Of a DNA stretch of 34,265 nucleotides, positions 15,973 through 25,394 are shown piece after piece (within the stretch, counting starts at the first letter, position 1; each line of letters opens with the position of its first letter). The translations under genes and the position numbers were made by a program. Below the pieces are notes generated by a model. The model was not told the origin of the DNA. It saw only the letters and a list, made by a program, of their open reading frames with translations, and made no database searches. The DNA lies in NCBI GenBank assembly GCA_014653375.1, contig JACWEP010000005.1:39251-73515 (forward strand), given 5' to 3'. This stretch comes from Pelagibacterales bacterium SAG-MED48 (GTDB taxonomy: Bacteria; Pseudomonadota; Alphaproteobacteria; Pelagibacterales; Pelagibacteraceae).

Positions 15973-17506
15973 AAAATTCTATATTACAACACCAATTTAC
16001 TATCCATCAGCCAAACCACATATGGGGCATGCTTATTCAAGTATTATAGCTGATTTTTTTGCAAGATTTAAAAGAATTGATGGTTTTCAAGTACATTTTT
16101 TAACTGGTACAGACGAGCATGGTTTAAAAATACAACGTTCAGCAGAAAAAGAAAATTTTGACCCAAAACAATTTTGTGATCAAATTAGTGAAACATTTCG
16201 CAATCTTTCTAAAACACTAAATTTAACTAACACAGATTTTATAAGAACTACAGAGGATAGACATAAAAAAACAGTTCAATATCTGTGGAATGAACTCTTG
16301 AAAAATGATGATATTTATTTATCAAAATATTCTGGTTGGTATTCTGTTTCTGATGAGGCTTTTTATACAGAAGATGAAATTGAAGAAATTGATGATAATA
16401 AAAGATCTATTTCATCAAAATCCTTTGTAGAATGGATTGAAGAAGAATCTTATTTTTTTCGATTATCTAAATGGGAAAAACCTTTACTTGAATATTATGA
16501 CAATCATCCAGAATTTATTTCTCCATTATCTAGAAAAAATGAAGTGGTTAGTTTTGTTAAAGGTGGACTAAAAGATTTATCTGTTAGTAGAAAAAGTTTT
16601 TCGTGGGGCATAAAAGTTCCTAATGATAAAGACCATGTTATATATGTCTGGCTAGATGCTCTTACTAATTATATTAGTGCTTTAAATTATCCTGATAAAA
16701 ATGATAAATTATATAAAGATTTCTGGCCTGCTTCTATTCATTTAATTGGTAAAGATATATTAAGATTTCATGCCGTATATTGGCCTGCTTTTTTATTAGC
16801 TGCAAAAATAGAATTGCCACTAAAAGTATATGGTCATGGATGGATTTTGTCAGGAGATGAAAAAATGTCAAAATCCAAAGGAAATATATTGGATCCAATT
16901 GAAATTATTAAAAAATATGGTTTAGATCCACTGAGATATTATTTAATTAAAGAAGTTTCATTTGGAAATGATGGAAATATATCTCAAGAAAGATTAGAAG
17001 ATTGTATTAATAGTGATTTAGCAAATAATTTTGGCAATTTATGTCAACGTGTTACAGCTTTTGCCATTAAGAATTGTGATAGTTTAGTTCCTAAAGATAT
17101 CGAGTTCCAAAATGATGATCTGATAATTTTGAACAAATACAAAGATAATTTGGAGAAAATAAGAAAAAAAATTGATAATCAAGATATTAATTTTTATATT
17201 GAATATATTGTAAACTCATTATTTGAAGCCAATAAATATTTTAATGATCAAGAACCGTGGAAAAAAAAGGATGATCTAAATAGATTAAATACTATAGTTT
17301 ATACAACTTTGGAAATAGTTAGAAAAATTAGTTTTTTACTATTTCCAATCATTCCAGAATCATCATTAAAGGCATTAAAAATATTTGATCTAAGCGAAAA
17401 TGATATAATGTTATCAACAATTGAAAATAATGAATTTTTAACCAAAGGTAATAAAATAAATAAAATTGATATTCTTTTTAAGAAAATAGAAAAAAATAAT
17501 GATTGA
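15965..17506 (+). CDS. metG: Methionyl-tRNA synthetase
   Basis: MetRS charges tRNA-Met with methionine. The 513-residue product shows the class I signatures HMGH at 19-22 (HIGH motif), GTDEHGLKIQ at 48-57, and KMSKS at 300-304. The connective region reads SGWYSVSDEAFYTEDE and lacks the zinc-knuckle cysteines, marking the zinc-free type usual in Alphaproteobacteria. YVWLDALTNYI and HLIGKDILRFHAVYWPAFL are further family blocks. The anticodon-binding helical domain fills the C-terminal 150 residues, and there is no appended C-terminal dimerisation domain. It overlaps holB by 8 bases and tatD by 8. Confidence 0.96.
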   Translation: MDKKFYITTPIYYPSAKPHMGHAYSSIIADFFARFKRIDGFQVHFLTGTDEHGLKIQRSAEKENFDPKQFCDQISETFRNLSKTLNLTNTDFIRTTEDRHKKTVQYLWNELLKNDDIYLSKYSGWYSVSDEAFYTEDEIEEIDDNKRSISSKSFVEWIEEESYFFRLSKWEKPLLEYYDNHPEFISPLSRKNEVVSFVKGGLKDLSVSRKSFSWGIKVPNDKDHVIYVWLDALTNYISALNYPDKNDKLYKDFWPASIHLIGKDILRFHAVYWPAFLLAAKIELPLKVYGHGWILSGDEKMSKSKGNILDPIEIIKKYGLDPLRYYLIKEVSFGNDGNISQERLEDCINSDLANNFGNLCQRVTAFAIKNCDSLVPKDIEFQNDDLIILNKYKDNLEKIRKKIDNQDINFYIEYIVNSLFEANKYFNDQEPWKKKDDLNRLNTIVYTTLEIVRKISFLLFPIIPESSLKALKIFDLSENDIMLSTIENNEFLTKGNKINKIDILFKKIEKNND

Positions 17507-18260
17507 TTCCCACTGCCATCTAGATCATGAGCCATTACTGAGTGATTTAACAAATGTAATCAAACGATCAAAAGATATTGGTATTAAAAAACTATTAACT
17601 ATTTCAACATCTTACGAAAGTTTTAAAAGAGTTGCTAAAATAGTAAATGAAGATGAAATGATATATGGAACAATTGGTATACATCCACATGAAACAACAG
17701 AAGATAAAATTAATTCAGATTTTATTTTAAAGAATTTGGATGATAATCCCAAAATAATAGGCATTGGTGAGACTGGATTAGATTTTTTTTACAATAATAG
17801 CGATAGAGTTAACCAAATAAGCAGCTTTAGAGAACACATAGAGGCGGCCATCATAAGTGACAAACCTTTAATAATTCATTCAAGAGATGCTGAAAATGAA
17901 ACTTTTAAAATTTTAAATGAATATAAAGGTAATAATCTTAAAATATTAATGCATTGTTTTACTGGAACAAAAGTATTTGCTGAAAAACTTTTAACTCTAA
18001 ATGCTTATTTTTCTGCAAGTGGAATTATAACTTTTAAAAATTCTCAAGATTTACAAGAAACTTTTAAATTTTTACCTTTAGGTAAAGTTTTAATTGAAAC
18101 AGATAGCCCTTTTTTAGCACCTGTTCCAAATAGAGGCAAAAAAAATGAGCCATCCTTTATTGATTATACGGCACAAAAATTAGCAGATATCAAAAATATT
18201 TCAAAAATAGATATTATTAATTCTACTACAAATAATTTTAATAAACTTTTTTTTAATTAA
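17499..18260 (+). CDS. tatD: TatD-family metal-dependent DNase
   Basis: The 253-residue product has the TIM-barrel amidohydrolase pattern of TatD/YcfH. MIDSHCHLDH at the start carries metal ligands H5 and H7. IGIHPHE, the bridging Glu in IGIGETGLDFF, PLIIHSRDA, ILMHCFTG and the final Asp in IETDSPFLAPVP(N)RGK follow in order. TatD proteins act as 3'-5' exonucleases or deoxyribonucleases, and some have been linked to oxidative DNA damage and RNA quality control. It overlaps metG by 8 bases and is followed after 5 bases by the MBL gene; metG-tatD-MBL is a conserved alphaproteobacterial trio. Confidence 0.95.
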   Translation: MIDSHCHLDHEPLLSDLTNVIKRSKDIGIKKLLTISTSYESFKRVAKIVNEDEMIYGTIGIHPHETTEDKINSDFILKNLDDNPKIIGIGETGLDFFYNNSDRVNQISSFREHIEAAIISDKPLIIHSRDAENETFKILNEYKGNNLKILMHCFTGTKVFAEKLLTLNAYFSASGIITFKNSQDLQETFKFLPLGKVLIETDSPFLAPVPNRGKKNEPSFIDYTAQKLADIKNISKIDIINSTTNNFNKLFFN

Positions 18261-18265
18261 CTAAG

Positions 18266-19036
18266 ATGAAATTTATTATTTTAGGATGTGGTAGTTCAAT
18301 GGGTGTGCCTAGACCAGATGGTTATTTTGGTAATTGTGATCCAAAAGATAAAAAAAATTATAGAACTAGATGTTCGGCATTAATAAAAACTGATCAAGAA
18401 AATATTTTAATTGATACATCGCCAGATCTTAGGCATCAAATGTTAGCTCAAAAAATTAATAAAATCGATAAAGTTTTTTACTCTCATATGCATGCTGACC
18501 AAACGCATGGAATAAATGATCTTAGATCTTTTTTTATAAATAACAAAAAACCTATAGATATATTTGCCGATATAATTACATCTAAATATTTAAAAAAAAC
18601 TTTTTCATATTGTTTTAACAATTATAGTAAAGAATATCCAGCTACCCTAAAATTAAATAATATTAAGAAAAAATTATTTATAAATGATAAGAATAAGATT
18701 ATAAAAATTAATCCTATAAAAGTTGAACATGGCAGTGTTGAATCAATATGTTATATCTTAGGTAATAAATTAGCCTATATCAGTGATGTAAGTAAAATTT
18801 TTAAAAAAGATTTTAGATATTTCAAAAATTTAAATTATTTGATAATTGATTGTTTATGGTACAGGTACCATCCTTCACATTTTAACTTAGAAAAATCTTT
18901 AGAAATGATAAAAATATTTAAACCAAAAAAAGCTATATTAACAAACCTTCATACAGATATAGATTATAAAGAAATTAAAAAAAAATTACCTAAAAACGTG
19001 ACCCCAGCGTACGATGGATTAACTTTAGCTTTATAA
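18266..19036 (+). CDS. MBL-fold metal-dependent hydrolase (PhnP-like)
   Basis: The 256-residue product belongs to the metallo-beta-lactamase fold group that includes PhnP (a cyclic phosphodiesterase). It starts with ILGCGSSMGVPRPDG, has LIDTSPDLRHQML, then the metal motif SHMHADQTHGINDLR (H74, H76, D78), VEHGS, LAYISDVS and a C-terminal LTNLHTDIDY. The usual HxHxDH reads HxHxDQ (Q79), with another His two residues on (H81). That may be a subfamily trait or may alter one zinc site. It sits directly behind tatD, as in many relatives. The physiological substrate is unknown. Its end overlaps the convergent glutathione peroxidase gene by six bases. Confidence 0.88.
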   Translation: MKFIILGCGSSMGVPRPDGYFGNCDPKDKKNYRTRCSALIKTDQENILIDTSPDLRHQMLAQKINKIDKVFYSHMHADQTHGINDLRSFFINNKKPIDIFADIITSKYLKKTFSYCFNNYSKEYPATLKLNNIKKKLFINDKNKIIKINPIKVEHGSVESICYILGNKLAYISDVSKIFKKDFRYFKNLNYLIIDCLWYRYHPSHFNLEKSLEMIKIFKPKKAILTNLHTDIDYKEIKKKLPKNVTPAYDGLTLAL

Positions 19037-19582
19037 GATTTCTTCTAGTTTATTAATAATTTTCTTTGACATAGGATTGGTAAATGATGCGAATGTATCC
19101 TCAACTTTTCCCTCTTTATTAATTAATATTTTGTGAAAATTCCACTTTGGGACAGTAGATTTACCAAAGGTTTCTTTTGCCCAAATGTATATAGGGTGAG
19201 CATTATCTCCCTTAACATCATACTTACTTGTCATTTGAAAAGTTATGTTAAAATTTGTTTCACAAAATTTTTTAATTTCTTTCTCTGAGCCTGGCTCCTG
19301 GCCTCCAAATTGATTTGAAGGGATCCCTATAACAATTAAGCCTTTACTTTTATAACTATCATATAAATTTTGAAGATCTTCATATTGTTTTGTAAAACCA
19401 CAATTACTTGCAACATTTACAAGTAGTATTGTTTTTCCTTTTAATTTAGATAAATTCAATAAATCTCCATTAATTGAATTAACATTTAAATCAAAAAAAT
19501 TTTTAGTATTATTCGACATGGTTTTATTAAAAAATGAAAACATTATAATTATTATATAGATAATAGCTTTTTTTTTAGACAT
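19031..19582 (-). CDS. Glutathione peroxidase-like thiol peroxidase
   Basis: The 183-residue product matches the GPx family of peroxide reductases. The catalytic triad is clear: Cys C61 in NVASNCGFT (Cys rather than selenocysteine), Gln Q95 in NQFGGQEPG, and Trp W147 in PKWNFHK. A further Cys, C107 (KKFCETNF), is placed like the resolving Cys of the thioredoxin-dependent GPx type, so the reductant is more likely thioredoxin than glutathione. A basic start and a hydrophobic stretch (residues 6-18) suggest a signal peptide or N-terminal anchor, thus a periplasmic location. It lies directly downstream of nhaA on the same strand with no gap. Confidence 0.92.
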   Translation of the reverse strand: MSKKKAIIYIIIIMFSFFNKTMSNNTKNFFDLNVNSINGDLLNLSKLKGKTILLVNVASNCGFTKQYEDLQNLYDSYKSKGLIVIGIPSNQFGGQEPGSEKEIKKFCETNFNITFQMTSKYDVKGDNAHPIYIWAKETFGKSTVPKWNFHKILINKEGKVEDTFASFTNPMSKKIINKLEEIL

Positions 19583-20755
19583 TTATTTTTTAGCGGACAT
19601 TAATAAGAGCAAATACCCAAATACTGTAGACAATAAAGATCCTGTTAAAACACCAATTTTAACTCCATCTATATATTGGGTTTTATCTGCAAATGCTAAA
19701 TTTCCAACAAACAAGCTCATTGTAAATCCAATACCTGTTAACACTGATACACCGTAAATACTAAGCCAATTTGAATTATTAGGAGCCTCTGCAAATTTTA
19801 ATTTAATTGATACATATGAAAATAATAATACACCAATTTGTTTACCAAAAAATAAACCAGATAATATTCCAAGAGGAACTGGTGCTAATAAACTAGATAA
19901 TGATAAACCTTCTAAATTTACACCTGCATTAGCAAATGCAAATAATGGCATTATCATAAATGCTACATATGGAGAAATTGCATGTTCTATTTTAACTAGC
20001 AAAGAAAAATCTCTATCTTTTAATCTGTGAGGTATTGTTGTTGCTAACAATACACCGGCTATAGTTGCATGTATTCCTGATTTATATGTAAAGAACCACA
20101 TGAATAAACCAATAATTAAATATGGTATAAAGATCTTAACTGAAAATTTATTTAAAATTAAAAGCAGTATGTAGCTTAACAAAATAAGACTTAGATATGG
20201 TATGCTTAAATCTCCTGAATAAAAAAAAGCAATTATTAATATAGCACCAAGGTCATCTATAATAGCTAATGCTGTTAAAAAAACTTTTAAAGATATTGGA
20301 ACTCTTGAACCTAATAAAGATAATATACCTAAAGAAAACGCAATATCAGTAGCTGATGGTATTGCCCAACCATTCATAGTTTCTGAATTTCCCCAATTAA
20401 TAAAAACATAAAAAAGGGCAGGTACCAACATTCCTCCTACAGCTGCTATGATAGGAAGCATTGCTTGTTTAATATTAGACAACTCTCCTTGAATAAATTC
20501 TCTTTTAATTTCCAAGGTAACAAAAAAGAAAAATATTGCCATTAGCGCATCATTAATCCAATGATGTACAGAAAGTTTTAATCCAAATTCATTAATACCA
20601 ATAAATAAATATTTTTCTAAACTATGAAAGTATAATTCACTAAAATCACTGTTGCTAATTAATAGAGCAAATATAGCTGCTATTAAAAGTATTAATCCAC
20701 TAGCTGCTTCAAGTTTAAAAAACCATTTAAAAGGTTTTGATAAGTAATTAATCAT
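19583..20755 (-). CDS. nhaA: Na+/H+ antiporter NhaA
   Basis: NhaA exchanges two protons for one sodium ion across the inner membrane, fitting a marine organism. The 390-residue length is typical. Eleven to twelve hydrophobic spans can be picked out. The ion-binding aspartate pair is D167/D168 in LAIIDDLGAI. Other family blocks are FFFFVTLEIKREF, WAIPSATDIAFSLGIL (discontinuous helix 4), HRLKDRDFSLL and VLTGIGFTMSLFVGNLAF. It directly precedes the peroxidase gene and follows a zinc-ribbon protein gene on the same strand, so the three may be co-transcribed. Confidence 0.96.
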   Translation of the reverse strand: MINYLSKPFKWFFKLEAASGLILLIAAIFALLISNSDFSELYFHSLEKYLFIGINEFGLKLSVHHWINDALMAIFFFFVTLEIKREFIQGELSNIKQAMLPIIAAVGGMLVPALFYVFINWGNSETMNGWAIPSATDIAFSLGILSLLGSRVPISLKVFLTALAIIDDLGAILIIAFFYSGDLSIPYLSLILLSYILLLILNKFSVKIFIPYLIIGLFMWFFTYKSGIHATIAGVLLATTIPHRLKDRDFSLLVKIEHAISPYVAFMIMPLFAFANAGVNLEGLSLSSLLAPVPLGILSGLFFGKQIGVLLFSYVSIKLKFAEAPNNSNWLSIYGVSVLTGIGFTMSLFVGNLAFADKTQYIDGVKIGVLTGSLLSTVFGYLLLLMSAKK

Positions 20756-20761
20756 AATAAA

Positions 20762-21253
20762 TTAGGTTAAATCAATAATAAATAATTTTACATCCTTTAA
20801 TGTTTCAAAAAGATTAAATAAAACAATTTCTAATCCAGGAAAAACATTTATTAGAGGAGATTTTAGCGTATCTAATAAAATTATTAATGCGACAAAAGAA
20901 ATAAGAAAAACTAACAAATATGAAAAAAAAACACTTATTTTTGAAATCTTAATATTATTCTCTGTTGTTACATTTTCTTGAATTTTATTATCTTTATAAA
21001 TTTCATTATCTTTTAGTAATTTTGTTGATTTTTCTACGTTTATACTCTCTGTAATTTCTTTTGTATTTTTTGCTATTGATAAATTTATTTGATTATCTTC
21101 ATCTTCAAGAATTAAAGGTTCTTTTAAAGAGCTTTCTATTTTAAAATGCCAAATATGCTTGCACGATCCACATTGAATTTGTCTTCCTTGCTTTGGAATT
21201 AGATCAGCGTCAACAGTGAATTTTTTATTACAATTTATGCACTCAATAATCAT
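20762..21253 (-). CDS. Zinc-ribbon (MJ0042-type) single-span membrane protein
   Basis: The 163-residue product begins with a short zinc ribbon: Cys pairs C5/C8 and C28/C31 in the pattern ECINCNKKF and IQCGSCKHIWHF, typical of the MJ0042 finger found at the N-terminus of many alphaproteobacterial envelope or regulatory proteins. A charged, Asn/Lys/Glu-rich linker follows (about 40-105), then one strongly hydrophobic span at about 107-128 and a short hydrophobic tail. The topology would put the ribbon in the cytoplasm. No enzymatic domain is visible, and the function is unknown. It sits upstream of nhaA on the same strand and is divergent from tRNA-Pro. Confidence 0.75.
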   Translation of the reverse strand: MIIECINCNKKFTVDADLIPKQGRQIQCGSCKHIWHFKIESSLKEPLILEDEDNQINLSIAKNTKEITESINVEKSTKLLKDNEIYKDNKIQENVTTENNIKISKISVFFSYLLVFLISFVALIILLDTLKSPLINVFPGLEIVLFNLFETLKDVKLFIIDLT

Positions 21254-21291
21254 AATTTTTATATATCAGATTCTATAAAAATTACTTTAAT

Positions 21292-21320
21292 TTGCTTATC
21301 TTTATCCTTTTAAATAATTA
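21292..21320 (+). promoter_or_regulatory. Candidate sigma-70 promoter for tRNA-Pro
   Basis: TTGCTT (21292-21297) and TAATTA (21315-21320) are spaced by 17 bp and lie about 25 bp before the tRNA-Pro 5' end. The -10 match is only moderate, and the AT-rich background makes chance matches common. Confidence 0.3.
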
Positions 21321-21345
21321 AAATGTACTGTAATAGTACTCGGAT

Positions 21346-21422
<77 letters not shown>

Positions 21423-21428
21423 GCATTT

Positions 21429-21710
21429 ATGAATAAAGCAATAATTTATATTCCAAATAAAAACCCTATGCAGTCAGGTATTGCAAAAAATAATAAATGG
21501 GTTTTAGAATTTAAAACTAAAGATCCTACAAAAAATCCTTTAATGGGATGGGAAAGTTCTGCTGATACATTGACAGAACTTAAGCTTGAATTTTCATCTA
21601 AAGAATTAGCAATCAATTATGCAAAAAAAAAGAAAATTGATTATGATTTAATTGAACCGAAGAAAAGAAAAACTGTTAAAAAATCATACGCTGATAACTT
21701 TTTAAAATAA
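21429..21710 (+). CDS. NADH dehydrogenase accessory subunit, NDUFS4-like (ETC complex I subunit region)
   Basis: The 93-residue product matches the short alphaproteobacterial proteins related to the mitochondrial complex I 18 kDa subunit (NDUFS4). These proteins are peripheral stabilisers of the NADH-oxidising arm. Diagnostic segments are AIIYIPNKNPMQSG at the start, WVLEF, NPLMGWESSADTLTELKLEFSSKELAINYAKK in the middle and KSYADNF at the end. In many Alphaproteobacteria this gene also follows a tRNA gene rather than lying in the nuo operon. No membrane span or cofactor motif is expected or seen. Confidence 0.9.
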   Translation: MNKAIIYIPNKNPMQSGIAKNNKWVLEFKTKDPTKNPLMGWESSADTLTELKLEFSSKELAINYAKKKKIDYDLIEPKKRKTVKKSYADNFLK

Positions 21711-21713
21711 ACT

Positions 21714-22706
21714 ATGTTTAGATTTTTTAAATTAAAAAAATGGTTTGTATGGTCATGGTTAGGGTCTCTAATTATTTTATCGTCTTTATGGGTACAAGTT
21801 AAGATAGATGTAAAAATAAATGAATGGTTTGGCGTATTTTATGATATGATACAAAAAGCTCTTGCTTCACCTAATGCAATAACAATTGAAGAATATTGGT
21901 CGAGTTTAGCTTCATTTATCACATTAGCGGGAATGTATATTGCTCTTTATGTTGCAATTAGTTTTTTTACAGCTCACTATTTATTTAGGTGGAGAACAGC
22001 GATGGTGGAATGGTATCATAGTGTTTATGATAAAGCTGGAAAGATAGAAGGAGCTTCACAAAGAGTTCAAGAAGATACAATTAAATTTACACGTATTATG
22101 GAAGGACTTGGTACAAGTTTTATTGAGTCAATAATGGTGCTATTTCAGTTTGTTCCAATTTTACTCGGTTTATCTATTGGTATTCCAATTTTCTTTTTTG
22201 GTGATTGGCAATATGGTTTAATTACAGGAGCATTACTTTGGACTCTTGGAGGAACAATATTTTTAATTGGATTGGGCTGGGTATTAAGATTGGTTGGTGT
22301 TGAATATGATCTTCAAAAAAAAGAAGCTGCATATAGAAAAATATTAGTAATAGCCGAAGACGATCAGAATGTGAGACCAAAAACAATTGATGAATTATTT
22401 TCAGATGTTCGTTCAATTCATTTTTTAAGTTATGTTCGTTATTTATATTTTAATGTCGGTAGAATGGCTTATTTACAGGCAAATGTATTGTCAGCTTATG
22501 TGTTTTTAGCACCTGCAATAGTAGCTGGTGTTGTTACATTAGGGGTTATGCAGCAAATTATAAGAGCTTTTGGACGGGTAGAAGGGTCTATGCAGTATCT
22601 GTTAAAATCATGGCCAACAATTATAGAGCTAGCGAGTGTTTATAAAAGATTAAGAGAATTTGAATCTCAAATAATTGAGAAAAAATTAATTGATGAAAAA
22701 ATTTGA
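21714..22706 (+). CDS. SbmA/BacA-family peptide transporter
   Basis: The 330-residue membrane protein matches SbmA/BacA, proton-driven importers of peptides and peptide-like antibiotics with an ABC-exporter-like fold but no ATPase domain. Matching blocks are VKINEWFGVFYDMIQKAL, HYLFRWRTAMVEWY, EGASQRVQEDT, EAAYRKILVIAEDD, YFNVGRMAYLQ and VEGSMQYLLKSWPTIIELASVYKRLREFE. It is shorter than E. coli SbmA (406 residues) because the first N-terminal membrane region is reduced, so this is the shorter BacA-like form. It starts 3 bases after the complex I gene and overlaps glpX by one base. In many relatives the gene upstream of glpX is hom; here it is this transporter. Confidence 0.9.
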   Translation: MFRFFKLKKWFVWSWLGSLIILSSLWVQVKIDVKINEWFGVFYDMIQKALASPNAITIEEYWSSLASFITLAGMYIALYVAISFFTAHYLFRWRTAMVEWYHSVYDKAGKIEGASQRVQEDTIKFTRIMEGLGTSFIESIMVLFQFVPILLGLSIGIPIFFFGDWQYGLITGALLWTLGGTIFLIGLGWVLRLVGVEYDLQKKEAAYRKILVIAEDDQNVRPKTIDELFSDVRSIHFLSYVRYLYFNVGRMAYLQANVLSAYVFLAPAIVAGVVTLGVMQQIIRAFGRVEGSMQYLLKSWPTIIELASVYKRLREFESQIIEKKLIDEKI

Positions 22707-23653
22707 TGGCAATAGATAAAAAATTTATTGATCAATTTATTAATGTAACTTCAAGAGCAGCTTACGCATCATCATTTTTTATAGGTAAAAAAGATAAGAT
22801 AGCAGCTGATAAAGCTGCCGTAGACTCAATGAGATCGGAATTAAATAAGATAAATATGACTGGTGCGGTAGTTATAGGCGAGGGTAGTTTAGATGAAGCG
22901 CCTATGCTTTACACAGGAGAAATTCTTGGTACTAAAAATGGTCCAGATTTTGATATAGCTGTAGATCCAGTTGAAGGAACTAATTTTGTGGCAAATAATT
23001 TGCCTGGTGGCATAACTGTTTTGGCTATAGCTGAAAAAGGAAATTTATTTAACGCACCAGAAACTTATATGAACAAAATAGCAACTGGAAAAATTGAAAA
23101 AGGGTTAATTGATTTAGATTATCCTTTAAAAAAAAATATTAAAAATTTATCTGAATTTAAAAATAAAGAAATTTCATCATTAACAGTTTGCATACTGGAA
23201 AGACCTAGACATAAAAAGATTATTGATGAACTTAAAGATTTAAATGTAAATATTAAATTAATCTCAGATGGAGATGTTTTAGGTGCTCTTTATGTGTCAG
23301 ACCCAAAATATAATGTAGACATGTTTATGGGTATAGGTGGTGGTCCAGAAGGTGTATTAGCTGCATCTGCACTTGATTCATATGAGTGTCATTTTCAAGG
23401 TAGATTTATCTTTGATAATGAAAAAGATATTCAACAAGCTAATTCTATGGGTATTAAAGATTTAGATAAGAAGTATGAATTAAGCGAAATAGTTAAAGGA
23501 GATTCAATTTTCTGTGCAACAGGAATTACAGATAGTAGTTTTATTAAGGGTATTACTTTTGATCAAGATAAATACATTTCAGAAACTTTAATTACGCATA
23601 AAAACAAAAATTATAAACAGTTAGTCAAAAATGTTAATTCAATTAATGAATGA
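22706..23653 (+). CDS. glpX: Fructose-1,6-bisphosphatase class II
   Basis: GlpX hydrolyses fructose 1,6-bisphosphate to fructose 6-phosphate in gluconeogenesis. I place the start at ATG 22706, overlapping the transporter stop (TGATG); a TTG one codon upstream is also in frame. The product has 315 residues. Motifs are VIGEGSLDEAPMLYTGE and DIAVDPVEGTNFVANN (metal-binding acidic residues), GITVLAIAEKG, LERPRHKKIIDEL, SDGDVLGAL, GIGGGPEGVLAASAL and CHFQGR. These are the lithium-sensitive phosphatase signatures of class II enzymes. It overlaps recJ by four bases; glpX-recJ is a conserved alphaproteobacterial pair. Confidence 0.95.
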   Translation: MAIDKKFIDQFINVTSRAAYASSFFIGKKDKIAADKAAVDSMRSELNKINMTGAVVIGEGSLDEAPMLYTGEILGTKNGPDFDIAVDPVEGTNFVANNLPGGITVLAIAEKGNLFNAPETYMNKIATGKIEKGLIDLDYPLKKNIKNLSEFKNKEISSLTVCILERPRHKKIIDELKDLNVNIKLISDGDVLGALYVSDPKYNVDMFMGIGGGPEGVLAASALDSYECHFQGRFIFDNEKDIQQANSMGIKDLDKKYELSEIVKGDSIFCATGITDSSFIKGITFDQDKYISETLITHKNKNYKQLVKNVNSINE

Positions 23654-25344
23654 TTTCTGTCTCCGGTAAAAATTGGATCGAACGTAAAGTAAATAAAAAT
23701 TCAGTTGAAAAAATTAAACAAGATTACAAGTTTAATGAAATTTTATCAAAATTAATTGTTTCAAGAAATTTTGATGAGGATGAAATTAACAACATAAATA
23801 ATAATTTAGAAATTATTAATATTTTTAAAAATGATAGTGATTTTAAAAGTGCTTCTGAAATATTAAATATCTCTATTAAAAATAATGAAAAAATATGTAT
23901 TCTAGGTGATTATGATGCTGATGGAACAGCAGCAACTTCATTACTAGTCAGATATTTTAATTATATCAAACAACCACACTTTTATTATATACCCGATAGA
24001 GTAAAAGATGGTTACGGAGCTACTAAAAAACTTTTTCAAAAACTCATTTTAAATCAACCAAAATTAGTAATAATGGTTGATTGTGGATCAACTTCAAACG
24101 AGGCAATAGATTTTCTTAATCAAAATAAAATTAAATCAATAATAATTGATCATCACGAAATCAATAAACCTTACCCAGCCTCAAATGTAATTATAAATCC
24201 TAAAAAGAATATTACTCGTAACGAAGAAAGTTATCTGTGTGCAACCAGTTTGACTTATTTTTTTTTAGATTACTTAATTAAAAGTACAGGTTCAGATTTT
24301 AAAATTAATAATTATCTAATATTTGTTTTACTTGCAACAGTTTGTGATGTTATGCCCTTAAGAAAAATTAATAAAATTATAGCATCAAACGTTATCAAGG
24401 GATTTAAAATAAATGATAATGGTGTTTTTAAGTTTATCTTTAAGCAATTAAGTTTGAATAAAAAACTATCAATTGATGATTTGGGTTTTTCAATTGGTCC
24501 AATAATAAACTCAGGTGGTAGACTCGGTTTTTCTAATTATGGTACAGAGCTGCTAACTACTGATGATCCTAAATTAATTCAAAAAAGATCTATTGAATTA
24601 ATTAAACTTAATGAAAAAAGAAAAATATTAGAACAAAATATATTAGATGAAATCGATTATGAGAAAATTAATAAACAAAACCAAAAAGTCATAATTTATT
24701 ATGATGCCAATATTAATGAAGGACTTATTGGCATTATCGCAGCACGATTAAAAGATTATTTCAACAAACCGTCTATTGTAATTACTAAATCAAACAATAC
24801 TTTAAAGGCATCTGCACGATCAACATCTAATTATAATATTGGTAATTTAATTAAATCATTAATTGATAATAAGATAATAGAGAAGGGCGGTGGACACAAT
24901 ATGGCTGCCGGTTTTACAATTAAAAAAAGTAAACTGAATTCGTTAAATGATTTTATTCAAAAGGATTATAATAATAAGATTATAGATGCTGATTTATCTT
25001 ATAAATATGAATCGGAAATATCTGCGTCTTCAATTAATAAAAGATTTATAGATGAAATTAATAAATTAGGACCTTTTGGTAATCATAATTGCTTGCCAAT
25101 ATTCTTGATAAAAAATGTGAAGATTATTAAATCTAACATAATAAATAAAAAACATATTTCAGTAATAGTTAAGCCAAATATTGGTTCATCACTTAAATCA
25201 ATATGTTTCAATTGTATAAACACACAAATAGGAGAATATCTATTATCTTATAAAAAGAATATTAATATAGCTGCTGAAATTAATGAAAATATTTGGAATA
25301 ACAAAAAAAGTATCCAATTAAATATTAAAGATTTACTTCTATAG
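23650..25344 (+). CDS. recJ: Single-stranded-DNA-specific exonuclease RecJ
   Basis: RecJ degrades single-stranded DNA 5' to 3' during recombination and mismatch repair. The 564-residue length is normal. The DHH phosphoesterase motifs are visible: LGDYDADGTAAT (residues 85-96), MVDCGSTSNEA (142-152) and the name-giving DHHE at 167-170. GPIINSGGRLG and the DHHA1-domain motif GGGHNMAAGFTI follow, and a C-terminal OB-fold region ends the protein. It overlaps glpX by ATGA. The gene ends about 50 bp before tRNA-Glu, with the tRNA's probable promoter in between. Confidence 0.95.
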   Translation: MISVSGKNWIERKVNKNSVEKIKQDYKFNEILSKLIVSRNFDEDEINNINNNLEIINIFKNDSDFKSASEILNISIKNNEKICILGDYDADGTAATSLLVRYFNYIKQPHFYYIPDRVKDGYGATKKLFQKLILNQPKLVIMVDCGSTSNEAIDFLNQNKIKSIIIDHHEINKPYPASNVIINPKKNITRNEESYLCATSLTYFFLDYLIKSTGSDFKINNYLIFVLLATVCDVMPLRKINKIIASNVIKGFKINDNGVFKFIFKQLSLNKKLSIDDLGFSIGPIINSGGRLGFSNYGTELLTTDDPKLIQKRSIELIKLNEKRKILEQNILDEIDYEKINKQNQKVIIYYDANINEGLIGIIAARLKDYFNKPSIVITKSNNTLKASARSTSNYNIGNLIKSLIDNKIIEKGGGHNMAAGFTIKKSKLNSLNDFIQKDYNNKIIDADLSYKYESEISASSINKRFIDEINKLGPFGNHNCLPIFLIKNVKIIKSNIINKKHISVIVKPNIGSSLKSICFNCINTQIGEYLLSYKKNINIAAEINENIWNNKKSIQLNIKDLLL

Positions 25345-25350
25345 TTTAAT

Positions 25351-25379
25351 TTGGCTTGAATTATATTAACTTTTAAAAT
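25351..25379 (+). promoter_or_regulatory. Candidate sigma-70 promoter for tRNA-Glu
   Basis: TTGGCT (25351-25356) and TAAAAT (25374-25379) are spaced by exactly 17 bp and end 15 bp before the tRNA-Glu 5' end, giving a predicted start site a few bases upstream of the tRNA. This is the best promoter-like pair I saw in the window, though unproven. Confidence 0.5.
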
Positions 25380-25394
25380 AAAAGACCTCACAAT

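Noticed and set aside
22703..22705. TTG as the glpX start
   Set aside because: ATG at 22706 overlaps the upstream stop by one base, like other gene junctions here.
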